Shown: positions 41,328 to 49,875, counted from the first letter of the stretch. The stretch: 64,000 nt of DNA from DATFTE01 sp963840665 (GCA_963840665.1 CAWIZO010000006.1:372001-436000), one strand, 5' to 3'. The notes: a model not told the origin generated them from the letters alone. A program made the numbers and translations.

Positions 41328-41401
41328 TGGCTGGGCCGCTAGGATTCGAACCTAGACAAAGTGCTCCAAAGGCACTTGACCTACCATTAGTCGACGGCCC
41401 A
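41328..41401 (-). tRNA. tRNA-Gln (anticodon UUG)
   Basis: The 74-nt cloverleaf includes an encoded CCA. The acceptor stem TGGGCCG/CGGCCCA has discriminator G. The anticodon stem AGTGC/GCACT holds the loop CTTTGGA with anticodon TTG, and the T arm has GGTTCGAATCC with a CTAG stem. The D arm contains AATGGTAGG. All parts are found in order, so the call is secure. It sits between ispE and prs on their strand and may be cotranscribed with them. Confidence 0.95.
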
Positions 41402-41408
41402 GTAGACC

Positions 41409-41495
41409 ATTGTTGATTTTTGATTGACCGATTGTTGAATTAACAACCCGACACTGCAATTCTCAATCAACAATCGAAAATCAACAATCAAAAAT
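41409..41495. repeat. Intergenic word repeat, family C (GATTGTTGATTTTCGATTG), inverted pair
   Basis: Arms made of TTGATTGTTGATT words in opposite orientation flank a spacer between ispE and the tRNA. The distal arm contains the ispE stop codon: the final residues IFDC and TGA are written in repeat words. Confidence 0.78.
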
Positions 41496-42509
41496 TCTCT
41501 GCCGGTACTGCCGACGCGTCAGCGTGGTGGTCGCCACCGCCGGAACTCCGCTGGCCTTCAGTCTGGCTGCTGCCTTTATGGCCGCCGTCCGGGAGCGAAA
41601 CAGCCCGTAAATCGCCGACCCGGAGCCTGATAGCGAGGCATAAAACGCCCCTTCTCGCTCAAGCACACGCTTGACCTCACGTAATTCGGGATATTGCGGA
41701 AAGACGACCCGTTCGAAGTCGTTTTCAATCCCGGTACGGACGAGGTCGAGAAGCAGGGTCTCGGCCCGGCCCCTGCTCCGACTGCCAGGGACACCGGATA
41801 TACCGCTCAGCCAAGCAGAAACTGTACGGCTGAACTCATTCATTCTATCGGAGGGAGCAGAGGGCGTCAATTTAGTGTGGTGACTGCCGCCCTTACCCAT
41901 TCCAGTTTGCGTGGCCGGCGAGACGCCGGCGCTACTCTGCAGTAAGTCCCAATCGGCGAAGGCTTTGGGAGTCGATACCCCGATCTCAGGAGTCGCCAGC
42001 ACGCATGTAGTCGCGGGCAAATCAGGAAGAGGATAGACATCCTCACCACGTCCGATCCCGAGAACCGTCCCGCCGATTAGAAACAAAGGCAGGTCCGACC
42101 CAACTTCCGCGGCCATACGTAATCGCTCAGTTCCCGAAAGCGTCTTCTTCGCAGCCCGCTCAAAGGCGAGCAATGTCGTGACGGCATTCCCGGAGGCCCC
42201 GCCCAAGCCGCCCTGGACTGGAAGCTTCTTGTCAATTTCAATGACAACTCGCCCTTTGACCTCTAGCGCCTCCATGGCCCGTTCGACAATGCGCCAGCAA
42301 GTGTTCGTGGAGTCCGTTGGAACCCGCGGATCTTCGCAAAGGATCTCAATCCCGTCCCCGCGCCCAACCCGCACCCGAATCACATCATGCAGGGCAATCG
42401 TCTGATACACCGTGCGCAACTCATGAAAACTATCCGGACGCAGCCCGCCAATGTGCAGGCCGAGGTTGATCTTCGCGAACGATCGGACGGTGACGGGCAT
42501 CGCCTGCAT
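41481..42509 (-). CDS. ispE: 4-diphosphocytidyl-2-C-methyl-D-erythritol kinase
   Basis: The GHMP kinase phosphorylates CDP-ME in the MEP isoprenoid pathway. Motifs: SFAKINLGLHIGG near residue 9, KLPVQGGLGGASGNAVTTL (ATP loop) near 109, and ASLSGSGSAIYGLF near 290. At 342 residues it is about 40-60 longer than usual. Most of the excess is SSAGVSPATQTGMGKGGSHH near residue 190, encoded by a GCCGGC palindrome that looks inserted. The frame is intact. ispF and ispD lie at 47.8-49.2 kb. The last codons and stop lie in a word repeat. Confidence 0.93.
   Translation of the reverse strand: MQAMPVTVRSFAKINLGLHIGGLRPDSFHELRTVYQTIALHDVIRVRVGRGDGIEILCEDPRVPTDSTNTCWRIVERAMEALEVKGRVVIEIDKKLPVQGGLGGASGNAVTTLLAFERAAKKTLSGTERLRMAAEVGSDLPLFLIGGTVLGIGRGEDVYPLPDLPATTCVLATPEIGVSTPKAFADWDLLQSSAGVSPATQTGMGKGGSHHTKLTPSAPSDRMNEFSRTVSAWLSGISGVPGSRSRGRAETLLLDLVRTGIENDFERVVFPQYPELREVKRVLEREGAFYASLSGSGSAIYGLFRSRTAAIKAAARLKASGVPAVATTTLTRRQYRQRIFDC
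41914..41930. repeat. REP-like palindrome inside ispE
   Basis: GCCGGC-GAGAC-GCCGGC is a perfect 6-bp-arm palindrome. It lies within codons for SSAGVSPAT, a peptide not expected in IspE. Comparable GCCGGCGAGACGCCGGC motifs are, from general knowledge, common dispersed elements in Acidobacteriota and Verrucomicrobia. Confidence 0.65.
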
Positions 42510-42548
42510 TAAAACACACGAACGTTCTCGGGAAGGACCAAGCTTCGC

Positions 42549-45275
42549 CTACTTCTTCTGCGGCGCTTTGCTCCGTAGTTCGTCGAAGAAATCGAAGATC
42601 AAAGAGAACGTGCCACCGGATTCGCCTTCCTTGGGGGGAGGCGTCTTCAGCACCACGAAACGTTTGCCGTCCGGGGCAAGATCAAAATTAGCGGTTCCGA
42701 GCCGTTGCGAGAACTGTCCGGGAGACCACAGCTCCGGCTTCCCTGGGAGGAGTGATTCTCCGGAAATGCTGTATGGCACGACCATGATCCGGTTGTCGGT
42801 GGTGCGATAAAAGAGTTCCTTGCCGGTGCGCGACCACTTGGGGTAGCGTGCTCCGCCGCCGCTCGATACCTGCCACTTGCCTCCCGGACCGGGAAACTGA
42901 CGCACGTAGACTTCGAAGCTCCCCGATTCGTTCGAGCCATAGGCCAACCAGTGGCCGTCCGGGGAAAAGGCGGGATCGAACTCGGTGAACGAACTGCTCA
43001 ACAACGGCTTGATCTCTCCCGGCTTCCAGCCTTGTTTGTGGTTGCCTTCCACGGCTAGTAAAAAAGTGCTCGCGTGGAGCTCGGGCATGGTCTTATCGAA
43101 CGCCAGCAAGTTTCCGCTGGGATGCCAGGAATCGGGGTATACGATGCTGTTCATCTCAGTTAAGCGCAACGGAGTTCCGCCGCCGTCCGCGCGAGTCCAA
43201 TAGATGTCTCCCACACCAGCTTTTTCGAGATGGAGGTAAGTAATTCTCTGGCCGTCAGGTGTCCAGATTGGACCCAGATTGTTTCCGTTGAACGTGAGGC
43301 GGACGAGGGTGTCGCGCGCCAGGTCGTACACCCAGACATCGGACTTCGTGCCATCGCTGATCGCCACCGCCAGATGTTTCCCGTCGGGAGAGAGGGTGGG
43401 CGTGAAATAGTTCCCCGGGGTTCCTCGGAGTGGCGTGAATTTGCCGTCGCGGTCCATCCAATAGATGGCAACCAATTGAATGCGGCTCTCCCCCGGCACA
43501 TAGGCGAAGGTCCCGTTTTCCGCGGTTGAGAATTGTGCGCTCGCATCGCCAGGATCGGAGGCAATGCCGCCGAACAGCGGCACCGGCGAGCCCGTCACCT
43601 CCAACTTCTTTGAATCGAAGGCGATTGCGAAAAGAGTGCCATCGTGCATGTAGAGAATGTGCCCGGTGGGCACATAGCGGCCGAAATAGCCGCCGCGCAC
43701 CAGGATTCTGCGTTCCCCGGAAGAAACCGAATCGACGACGATGTTGGCATCCTCATAGTTGCCGCCATGCGTGTTGGACGTAAATAGCACCGCGCTCCCA
43801 TCAGGGAGATACTGGGGCCAGCGTTGCGTGCTTTCGCCCGCCGTCCGGTCGAGTGCGACCAGCGGCTGCGGTGTTCCTCCTCCTGACGGTACCTGCGCCA
43901 GCCCGCTTCTCAAATCAGGCGCAAAGACGATCGTACCGTCTTCACTCCAGCTCCCGCCGCGGCCGCTCGGGGCATCGCACAGAGTCACGGCCGTGCCTCC
44001 CTGAACGGCGATCTTCTTCAGCTTACCGCCAGCGAAAAAGCCGAGCCACTGGCTGTCGGGAGAGAAAAAAGGACTCTCCGCATCTTCCGTCCCCGCCAGT
44101 GGCGCCGCCTGCAATTGATCCAGTGGACGAATATAGATCCGCCGTTTTTCGTCAGAGCCCGTAGCAATGAAGGCCAGCCGAGTATCATCGGGCGAAAGAA
44201 CCGTGGAAATGCCGAGCCCTTGATACGCCTTCGCATCCGCCCCCGTCTCAGCTGTTAGACGCATGGCGACAGACGGCTTAGGCGATCCTTTCATGAGTAC
44301 GATGGCCAGCACCGCCGCCAGCAGTGCGATTGCCGCGGCCACTCCCCAAGCCCATTTTTCACGCCCTTTGCTTTCCGTGGGAACCGGCGCCGAGGTCTGC
44401 GTACCTTCGCTGGAAATCCATTTCAGTTCCAGGGCTAGGTCGCGCGGCGTTTGCCAGCGCTCCTCTGGATCTTTGGCAAGCGCACGCTTGATCGCGCCAT
44501 CCAGCACTGCGGGAGTCGCCGGCCGGAAAGTAGAGATAGATTGCGGCTCCTTCTCGAGAATGGCCGAGGCCACGCTCAACGCGTTCTTCCCGGGAAAGGC
44601 CCGCTGCCCAGTCAGCATTTCGAACAGCACCGCGCCCAGCGCGAAAATGTCGGAACGGCGGTCCGCTTCCTTACCCTCAAGTTGTTCCGGCGACATGTAC
44701 TGGAAAGTTCCGACCACCGTGCCTTGGGCGGTCAATGGCTGACTCACTGCCGGCGTACTGAGCGTCATGGTCAATCCCGAACCATCCGCTGCCGGCGAAA
44801 CCATCGGCTTCGCCAATCCGAAATCCATCAGCTTCGCCCGAGTGTTCGTCAACATGATGTTGCCCGGCTTGAGATCGCGATGCACAACGCCGTTGCGGTG
44901 CGCGCTCTCCAATCCTTCGCAGATCTCGATCCCGATCTTGAAAAATTGCTCGAGTGGCAAAGCACCTTTGCGCAAACGATCCGCCAGCGTCTCACCTTCC
45001 AAGTACTCCATCACCAGGAAGTTCGTTCCCTCCTGCGAACCGACGTCGTAAAGATGGCAGATGTTCGGGTGATTCAGCGAAGAGATAGCTCGCGCTTCAC
45101 GATCCAGGCGGATTTTCGCTTCGGGATCCTCGGCCATATGAGCCGGAAGGATCTTGATGGCGACCGTTCGGTCGAGGCGTGTATCGCGTGCCCGATAGAC
45201 CTCGCCCATCCCGCCAGCGCCAAGCGGCGCGAGGATTTCGTAAGGACCAAGCTTGCTTCCTGAGACGAGTGCCAT
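42549..45275 (-). CDS. Serine/threonine protein kinase with C-terminal PD40/WD40-like beta-propeller
   Basis: The 908-residue protein has a Hanks-type kinase domain at 1-270: GAGGMGEVYRARDTRL, VAIKIL (Lys), HRDLKPGNIML near residue 130 and DFGLAK. After a linker, a membrane helix lies at about 312-332 (WGVAAAIALLAAVLAIVLM). The rest is a beta-propeller of PD40/TolB-like blades (SPDGKHLAVAISDG, WTPDGQRITYL, SPDGHWLAYGS), probably periplasmic. It should phosphorylate targets in response to an envelope signal. It is the architecture typical of Acidobacteriota. Confidence 0.92.
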   Translation of the reverse strand: MALVSGSKLGPYEILAPLGAGGMGEVYRARDTRLDRTVAIKILPAHMAEDPEAKIRLDREARAISSLNHPNICHLYDVGSQEGTNFLVMEYLEGETLADRLRKGALPLEQFFKIGIEICEGLESAHRNGVVHRDLKPGNIMLTNTRAKLMDFGLAKPMVSPAADGSGLTMTLSTPAVSQPLTAQGTVVGTFQYMSPEQLEGKEADRRSDIFALGAVLFEMLTGQRAFPGKNALSVASAILEKEPQSISTFRPATPAVLDGAIKRALAKDPEERWQTPRDLALELKWISSEGTQTSAPVPTESKGREKWAWGVAAAIALLAAVLAIVLMKGSPKPSVAMRLTAETGADAKAYQGLGISTVLSPDDTRLAFIATGSDEKRRIYIRPLDQLQAAPLAGTEDAESPFFSPDSQWLGFFAGGKLKKIAVQGGTAVTLCDAPSGRGGSWSEDGTIVFAPDLRSGLAQVPSGGGTPQPLVALDRTAGESTQRWPQYLPDGSAVLFTSNTHGGNYEDANIVVDSVSSGERRILVRGGYFGRYVPTGHILYMHDGTLFAIAFDSKKLEVTGSPVPLFGGIASDPGDASAQFSTAENGTFAYVPGESRIQLVAIYWMDRDGKFTPLRGTPGNYFTPTLSPDGKHLAVAISDGTKSDVWVYDLARDTLVRLTFNGNNLGPIWTPDGQRITYLHLEKAGVGDIYWTRADGGGTPLRLTEMNSIVYPDSWHPSGNLLAFDKTMPELHASTFLLAVEGNHKQGWKPGEIKPLLSSSFTEFDPAFSPDGHWLAYGSNESGSFEVYVRQFPGPGGKWQVSSGGGARYPKWSRTGKELFYRTTDNRIMVVPYSISGESLLPGKPELWSPGQFSQRLGTANFDLAPDGKRFVVLKTPPPKEGESGGTFSLIFDFFDELRSKAPQKK

Positions 45276-45463
45276 GGGCGCGTAGAATTATATGCGGGCA
45301 AGCAAGTTGCGGAAGGAAGGCGCCTTCGAAAACGTCCCTTCCTAGTGTCTCTAACCACATGCCTGTAGGCCAAAATACTCTATCTTTGGTAATGAAATCG
45401 GGAAATTCACGCAGTCCGGTCCCCGCCTTTTGGTGCTATGGTTAGGGAGTCATTTCGCCGCGA

Positions 45464-45886
45464 ATGCAGCAGGAGAAGCGGTTCTTGGCCGATTTGCTCA
45501 TGGTCGCGCTGGTCCCGGTTGCTCTCTGGCCGCTGATCCTTGTCTTGCTGATGAAGGACCGTTCGCACAAAAGAATCGCCCGCACCTGGCCCGCTACCCG
45601 CGGACAGGTCGATCACGTCGACGTGCATTGGATGGTCGGCCGGGATTGCTACTATGCCGCGCAGGTCGGCTACACCTATCAAGTCGGCGGACGCAACTAC
45701 TCCGGCAGTCTCGCCAGCCGCTGCCCCGATGAAGATACTGGCCGCAGATTTGTGGAGACTTTAAAAGATTCGCCGGTGGTGGTTCGCTACCAGCCCAACC
45801 GTCCCACCGAGAACGTGCTGTTCATCGATGAGAATCCGATGTTCAAGCGCGCTGCCGCCGTCCTGCCTCGCCCCTCGATGAATTAA
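45464..45886 (+). CDS. DUF3592 membrane protein
   Basis: The 140-residue product has an N-terminal membrane helix (residues about 10-30, LLMVALVPVALWPLILVLLM), then an extracytoplasmic beta domain: TWPATRGQVDHVDVH, YAAQVGYTYQVGGRNYSGS and FVETLKDSPVVVRYQPNRP. That order (cleavage-like RGxV..., V.Y.Y.V.G..Y.G, VxVxYxPxNP) is the DUF3592 pattern. Function is unknown. Its stop codon overlaps the convergent downstream gene by 4 nt. Confidence 0.8.
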   Translation: MQQEKRFLADLLMVALVPVALWPLILVLLMKDRSHKRIARTWPATRGQVDHVDVHWMVGRDCYYAAQVGYTYQVGGRNYSGSLASRCPDEDTGRRFVETLKDSPVVVRYQPNRPTENVLFIDENPMFKRAAAVLPRPSMN

Positions 45887-46626
45887 TTGTTTGGACGTCG
45901 CTTGTAGTAAATCGCAAACTCAAATCCAGGATTCGCGGGAAACAACTCCGCCACTTTCTTCAACCGCTCCGCCATCTGGCTGGGAGCCAGCAGCGGATAA
46001 TCGCGCTCGCGCAGATCGTAGTAATCCACATCGATAAACAAAGACAGCAGATAGATCGAAATCGCGTCAGCGAAAGTCGCCGCGAAGTATTCGTTCTTGT
46101 ATTTTTCGGTGTCGGGCCCTGAGTCGCCCGCCAGTTTGCGCGACTCCCAGGCATCGAGCGAGGTCTCGCCGCGCGCTCCGGCTTCCACCTGCTTCCACAC
46201 CAGATCGGCGAAAGCCTGCGCCACTCCGGCCTTCTCGACAACCGCATGTCCCACGTTGATATAGAACTCGAAGGCTACTGAGAACTTGTCGTCCATCAGG
46301 CGCGTGGAGATGAACACGCACTGCGAATCGCCCAGATCGAGATTGCGATGGCATACCGCATTGTCGCTGAGCGCGACGTCGTAGCGATCGGCAATGACCG
46401 TCTCGTCTCCCTGATTCACCGTGAGGGGGACGAAATAATAAGCTTTTCGCCGCAGCGCGGCCGCGGCCGCATCAGGCACGGCAGCCACCATACGTTCCAG
46501 ATCAGATTCGGCAATAGTGATCTCGCCAGCCACGGCATAACAAATGCCATTCGGAGCCTGCGAGACGGGGCTTTGGCGGACAACCTCCGCCGGGGGACGC
46601 GTAATCGGTGGCGCAGCCTGAGACAT
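45883..46626 (-). CDS. Conserved-looking hypothetical protein
   Basis: The 247-residue soluble protein has no signal peptide or membrane helix that I can see. It opens with a proline-rich stretch (PPITRPPAEVVRQSP) and continues with mixed alpha/beta sequence, including YYFVPLTVNQGDETVIADRY and FAFADAISIYLL-like hydrophobic segments. Codon use is like its neighbours. I do not recognise a family. It is convergent with the DUF3592 gene and divergent from a small membrane protein. Confidence 0.6.
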   Translation of the reverse strand: MSQAAPPITRPPAEVVRQSPVSQAPNGICYAVAGEITIAESDLERMVAAVPDAAAAALRRKAYYFVPLTVNQGDETVIADRYDVALSDNAVCHRNLDLGDSQCVFISTRLMDDKFSVAFEFYINVGHAVVEKAGVAQAFADLVWKQVEAGARGETSLDAWESRKLAGDSGPDTEKYKNEYFAATFADAISIYLLSLFIDVDYYDLRERDYPLLAPSQMAERLKKVAELFPANPGFEFAIYYKRRPNN

Positions 46627-46690
46627 GCGGCTATTCTAGCGCACCCCAGCCTCTAAGCCGCTGCCGGCGCGTAGGCGATACAATCGAAGG

Positions 46691-47008
46691 GTGAGTCCGA
46701 CCGCGAAAGCCGCCCAACGCGAGCCGCGCTGGTACATGATCCCGTTCCGGGTGCTGCTGGTGACGTTTCTGCTGACACTGCTAGCGTTTGCCGTCAGCCT
46801 GCTGCTGGGAATCGTGGGCGTTGTAATCGGCGCCAAGTTGCGTGGAGGCACCGCGAACATGCAGGTCGCTTATCGCGATGTGGCCGCTCCAGTCGCAGCC
46901 ACGGTTTTCGCCATCGTGCTGGTATCGTCGATCTTTATGGAAGTTCGCAACTACCGCCAGGCCAAGACGTTGGCAGGAATCGAGAAGATTGAGTCAATGA
47001 GAGATTGA
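46691..47008 (+). CDS. Small membrane protein, unknown
   Basis: The 105-residue product has two hydrophobic segments (FRVLLVTFLLTLLAFAVSLLL and VAAPVAATVFAIVLVSSIFM) and a charged C-terminal tail. The start is a GTG at 46691; an internal ATG at 46736 would remove the charged N terminus. It precedes the class I amidotransferase-like gene by 22 nt on the same strand. I recognise no named family. Confidence 0.6.
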   Translation: MSPTAKAAQREPRWYMIPFRVLLVTFLLTLLAFAVSLLLGIVGVVIGAKLRGGTANMQVAYRDVAAPVAATVFAIVLVSSIFMEVRNYRQAKTLAGIEKIESMRD

Positions 47009-47030
47009 GTCATTGAATCATTCAAACGCC

Positions 47031-47780
47031 ATGCTTCCCCGCATCGCCATTCCGGTGCCGCATTCCGGCGACCCTGAGTACGCCGAGCGCGCGCTTCCTC
47101 AGTACGAAGAAGCCGTCGCCATGGCTGGAGGAGAGCCGGTGCGCATCCCTCTCGACCAGAGTCCCGCCGAAGTTATGAAGCTGATCGAGCGCTGCGATGC
47201 TGTGCTGCTTCCTGGCAGTAAGGCTGACGTCGATCCCGCAAAATATGACGCACCGCGAGATCCGGAAACCGCGCCCGCCGACGCCAAGCGCGACACCGTC
47301 GATGAACTCCTGCTGCAAGACGCTTACAACATGCGCAAGCCGGTGCTGGGCATTTGTTACGGCCTGCAGATTCTCAACGTCTACCGCTCGGGAACGCTTA
47401 TTCAACACATCGAATCCCCTATCAATCACGCCGCCGGAAGAAAAGTTCCGCTCGCCCACAAAGTCGATGTCGATCCCAGCTCGATTCTCGGAGAAATCGT
47501 CTCCGATGCCAGCGGCACGCTGGAAATTTCGGTGAACTCGAGCCATCACCAATCGGCCGATGTCATTGGCGACGGACTGCGCGTGGCCGCACGCTCACCG
47601 GACGACGGCGTCGTCGAAGCCATCGAAGGCACATCTCCCGATCATTTTGTTCTCGCGGTGCAATGGCATCCTGAGCGTTCAGTCAACGACGACGAACCCT
47701 CGCGCGCAATCTTCCGCTCTTTGGTCCAGGCGGCCAGAACGCGCCACGGGAAACTTGTGGGAGAGTTTGAAGGACTGTAG
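47031..47780 (+). CDS. Gamma-glutamyl-GABA hydrolase-type class I glutamine amidotransferase (peptidase C26)
   Basis: The 249-residue enzyme has the class I triad: Cys in GICYGLQILNV near residue 108, and His-Glu in VQWHPERS near 213. The N terminus LPRIAIPVPHSGDPEY and the HHQSADVIGDGLRVAA region are typical of the PuuD/C26 group, which cleaves gamma-glutamyl amides. The frame also opens at a TTG at 47013, six codons earlier. A family C word repeat starts 2 nt after the stop. Confidence 0.88.
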   Translation: MLPRIAIPVPHSGDPEYAERALPQYEEAVAMAGGEPVRIPLDQSPAEVMKLIERCDAVLLPGSKADVDPAKYDAPRDPETAPADAKRDTVDELLLQDAYNMRKPVLGICYGLQILNVYRSGTLIQHIESPINHAAGRKVPLAHKVDVDPSSILGEIVSDASGTLEISVNSSHHQSADVIGDGLRVAARSPDDGVVEAIEGTSPDHFVLAVQWHPERSVNDDEPSRAIFRSLVQAARTRHGKLVGEFEGL

Positions 47781-47782
47781 AA

Positions 47783-47819
47783 GATTGTCGATTTACGATT
47801 TTCGATTATCGATTTGAAA
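47783..47819. repeat. Intergenic word repeat, family C (GATTGTCGATTT)
   Basis: GATT-CGATTT words begin 2 nt after the amidotransferase stop codon, in the same polarity relative to the upstream gene as after ispE, and lie in the convergent gap before ispF. Confidence 0.7.
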
Positions 47820-47843
47820 CCCGAAGCCCCTTCAGGGGACGCA

Positions 47844-48347
47844 CTACCGCGGCTTCTTCTTCACCGGCTTCTTAATCTTCTCGAGCAACACGGCAACGTG
47901 TGCAATCGCGGCGTTATCCGTCCCCATACCCTCAGGCGTCTTGGCCTTGATCCCGACGGCATCTCCCGGAATCCCCAACAACTCCGCTACCCGCGCGCGA
48001 ATCGCCGCCGCATGCGGACCAATCTTCGGTGCCGCCAGAATCAAGGTCGAATCAATATTCGCGACCCCGTACCCGGCTGCCCGCACGCGCTTCAAGGCCT
48101 CGCGCAAAAACACCACCGAATCCGCGCCCTTCCACTGCGGATCAGAAGGAGGAAACAATGACCCAATATCCGGCCCTGCAATCGCTCCCAACAAGGCGTC
48201 GGTGATGGCGTGTAGCAAAACATCGCCATCCGAATGCCCGCCCAACCCTTTAGGATGCTCAATCGCCACGCCGCCAATCCGAAGGGGAATGCCGCGCTTG
48301 AATTCGTGAGAATCCCAGCCAAAACCGATGCGAGTTTCAAGTTTCAT
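47844..48347 (-). CDS. ispF: 2-C-methyl-D-erythritol 2,4-cyclodiphosphate synthase
   Basis: The 167-residue enzyme forms the cyclic diphosphate in the MEP pathway. Zinc ligands are in GFGWDSHEF (Asp, His) and GHSDGDVLLHAITDALLGA (His). GSLFPPSDPQWKGADS and KAKTPEGMGT (near residue 131) are also standard. A Lys/Pro-rich tail (KIKKPVKKKPR) is extra. Immediately upstream of the ATG is a family A word repeat and no Shine-Dalgarno element, so translation may depend on coupling from ispD, 73 nt upstream. Confidence 0.95.
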   Translation of the reverse strand: MKLETRIGFGWDSHEFKRGIPLRIGGVAIEHPKGLGGHSDGDVLLHAITDALLGAIAGPDIGSLFPPSDPQWKGADSVVFLREALKRVRAAGYGVANIDSTLILAAPKIGPHAAAIRARVAELLGIPGDAVGIKAKTPEGMGTDNAAIAHVAVLLEKIKKPVKKKPR

Positions 48348-48348
48348 C

Positions 48349-48422
48349 TTGGTCGTTGGTCGGTGGTCTTTAGTCGTTGGTCAAAAAGATTTATCCGTGA
48401 AAATCCGCACAAATCCGTGGCT
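48349..48422. repeat. Word repeats of families A (48349-48386) and F (48390-48422) between ispD and ispF
   Basis: In ispD direction the stop TAG is followed at once by CCACGGATTTGTGCGGATTT (family F), then by an inverted family A copy (GACCAACGACTAAAGACC) that ends at the ispF start. The whole 73-nt gap is repeat sequence. Confidence 0.78.
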
Positions 48423-49155
48423 AGCTTTGCCGTTTCAGGAAGAACCCCGCCAGTTCCATGTCACCGGGTGTCGTGATCTTGATATTTCTCGGCGAGCCCA
48501 TCACCACCGCGACTTCGTGTCCTGAGCGTTCCAGCAATGAAGCTTCGTCGGTGCCCATGAATCCGTCGGCCGTCGCTTCGTCGAAAGCTTTTTTTAAAAG
48601 ATCAAAACGAAATCCCTGCGGCGTCTGCGCCATGACCACGCGCTCGCGCGGAATGGTCGCCGTAATCAGCGCGCCGTCGGCAGTGCGCTCCACCTGTTTC
48701 ACGGTGTCAACGGCCGGCATACCCGCAATCGCCGCTCCGTGTTTCTTCACGCCTTCGATCACTTCCTGGATGATCTCTTCCGTAACGAACGGGCGCACCG
48801 CGTCATGCACGAGAACGATGTCGTCGTCCGCAGCCGTGACCGCCGCCAGCGCGTTAGCGACGGATTGCTGCCGATGTTCTCCTCCCACTACCAGATCAAC
48901 CTTCTTCCGCAGAATATCTTTCCCTTCTTTTTCCAGGCGCTCGCGAAATCCGGCGATCTCGTTTTCCCGCAGCGCGATGTAGATCTCAGAAACTTCATCG
49001 CTCACGGCAAACTTGCGCAGCGTGTGCATGAGGATCGGAGTTCCGCCCAGTTCGCTGAACTGTTTCGACGGAGGAGCCTTCTTGCTCTTACCACTGGGCA
49101 CGGGAGCCATTCGCGTCCCCAGTCCAGCCGCCGGAATAATGACCACAACCTTCAT
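48421..49155 (-). CDS. ispD: 2-C-methyl-D-erythritol 4-phosphate cytidylyltransferase
   Basis: The 244-residue enzyme couples CTP to MEP. The start at 49155 gives KVVVIIPAAGLGTRM with the nucleotide-binding glycine/arginine loop. VHDAVRPFV near residue 120 and TDEASLLERSGHEVAVV near 195 are family motifs. An insert of about ten residues (PVPSGKSKKAPP) lengthens the loop before the conserved Lys-Gln (SKQF). It is directly upstream of ispF, the common ispD-ispF order. Confidence 0.95.
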   Translation of the reverse strand: MKVVVIIPAAGLGTRMAPVPSGKSKKAPPSKQFSELGGTPILMHTLRKFAVSDEVSEIYIALRENEIAGFRERLEKEGKDILRKKVDLVVGGEHRQQSVANALAAVTAADDDIVLVHDAVRPFVTEEIIQEVIEGVKKHGAAIAGMPAVDTVKQVERTADGALITATIPRERVVMAQTPQGFRFDLLKKAFDEATADGFMGTDEASLLERSGHEVAVVMGSPRNIKITTPGDMELAGFFLKRQS

Positions 49156-49188
49156 AACGGGCGAACAGTATAGAACAGTTATTAGTAA

Positions 49189-49277
49189 CGAGTACCGTGT
49201 ACCGAGCAAAACCAAAACAAAAACTCAAAGCCTGCGAAGGCTTCTCTCGGTACTCGGTACTCGGTACTCGGTACTCG
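49189..49277. repeat. Word repeat, family B (CGGTACT heptamers), inverted pair
   Basis: A direct array CTCGGTACTCGGTACTCGG (49246-49277, about four 7-bp units) is preceded by an inverted fragment CGAGTACCGTGTACCGAG (49189-49206) across 39 nt. It lies in the divergent gap between ispD and a secreted-protein gene. Other copies: 58588-58625, 59870-59917, and a trace at 63921. Confidence 0.8.
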
Positions 49278-49437
49278 CATTCCAGAAAAATCTTCCCTTC
49301 GCCAAAACGCATACGGCGTCCGCGATCCCCCATGCATCTCAAGCAAGTCTCGAGGCGGCAGCAGTTTATCCGTAATGCACCCGCAGCGAGCCTGCTTGGC
49401 ACGCCATTTGCGACGAGCATCTTGGCAAGGAGAAACC

Positions 49438-49833
49438 TTGAGAACGAAAAAACTCTCGTGGATCGGCCTCATCACCTTCTGCACCGCGACAACCATCCTC
49501 GCAGCTTTGGCCATGGCTCTCATCTTCGCCAGCGCCAGCACGATGTACGCTGCCGCGCAGTCCGATCCCTCAGATTCGGCGCAGAGTTTTTCCGGAATCA
49601 TCACTGACGATCATTGCAGGGCGAAGCATCAGCTCACCGATCGCAGCCCGGCCGACTGCACTCGCATCTGCGTCACCAAGGGAGCCAAATACGTGTTGGT
49701 CGATGGCGACAAAATCTACGTCTTGCAAGGCGACGTCGTGAAGTTGAATCGCCTCGCTGGCGAACGTGTCACCGTCGTCGGATCGCTCCACGGCCATACT
49801 ATCGACTTCACTTCCATCACTGACGGACAATAA
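49438..49833 (+). CDS. Secreted small protein with OB-like domain, DUF5818-type
   Basis: From a TTG at 49438 with AAGGAGAA just upstream, the 131-residue product has a signal/anchor helix (LITFCTATTILAALAMALIF). The mature part begins FSGIITDDHCRAKHQ and has ADCTRICVTKGAKYVLVDGDKIYVL, with three or four cysteines, and ends in a VTVVGSLHGHTIDF strand. That layout is common in small periplasmic proteins of Acidobacteriota. The function is unknown. The ATG at 49375 is in frame but too far upstream of the signal. Confidence 0.7.
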   Translation: MRTKKLSWIGLITFCTATTILAALAMALIFASASTMYAAAQSDPSDSAQSFSGIITDDHCRAKHQLTDRSPADCTRICVTKGAKYVLVDGDKIYVLQGDVVKLNRLAGERVTVVGSLHGHTIDFTSITDGQ

Positions 49834-49857
49834 AAAAGGCGGGATCGCTCCCGCCTT
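49832..49857 (-). terminator. Intrinsic terminator after the PIN-TRAM gene
   Basis: On the minus strand AAGGCGGGA pairs with TCCCGCCTT around a 4-nt loop, followed by TTTTTTATT. It lies 18 nt after the stop of the PIN-TRAM gene and abuts the end of the convergent secreted-protein gene. Confidence 0.85.
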
Positions 49858-49875
49858 GCTGATAACGAAAAAAAA

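Noticed and set aside
49246..49277. Heptamer array considered as a CRISPR or microsatellite
   Set aside because: Units are 7 bp with no spacers, so it is not CRISPR. It belongs to a dispersed family with an inverted partner, so it is not treated as a simple isolated microsatellite.
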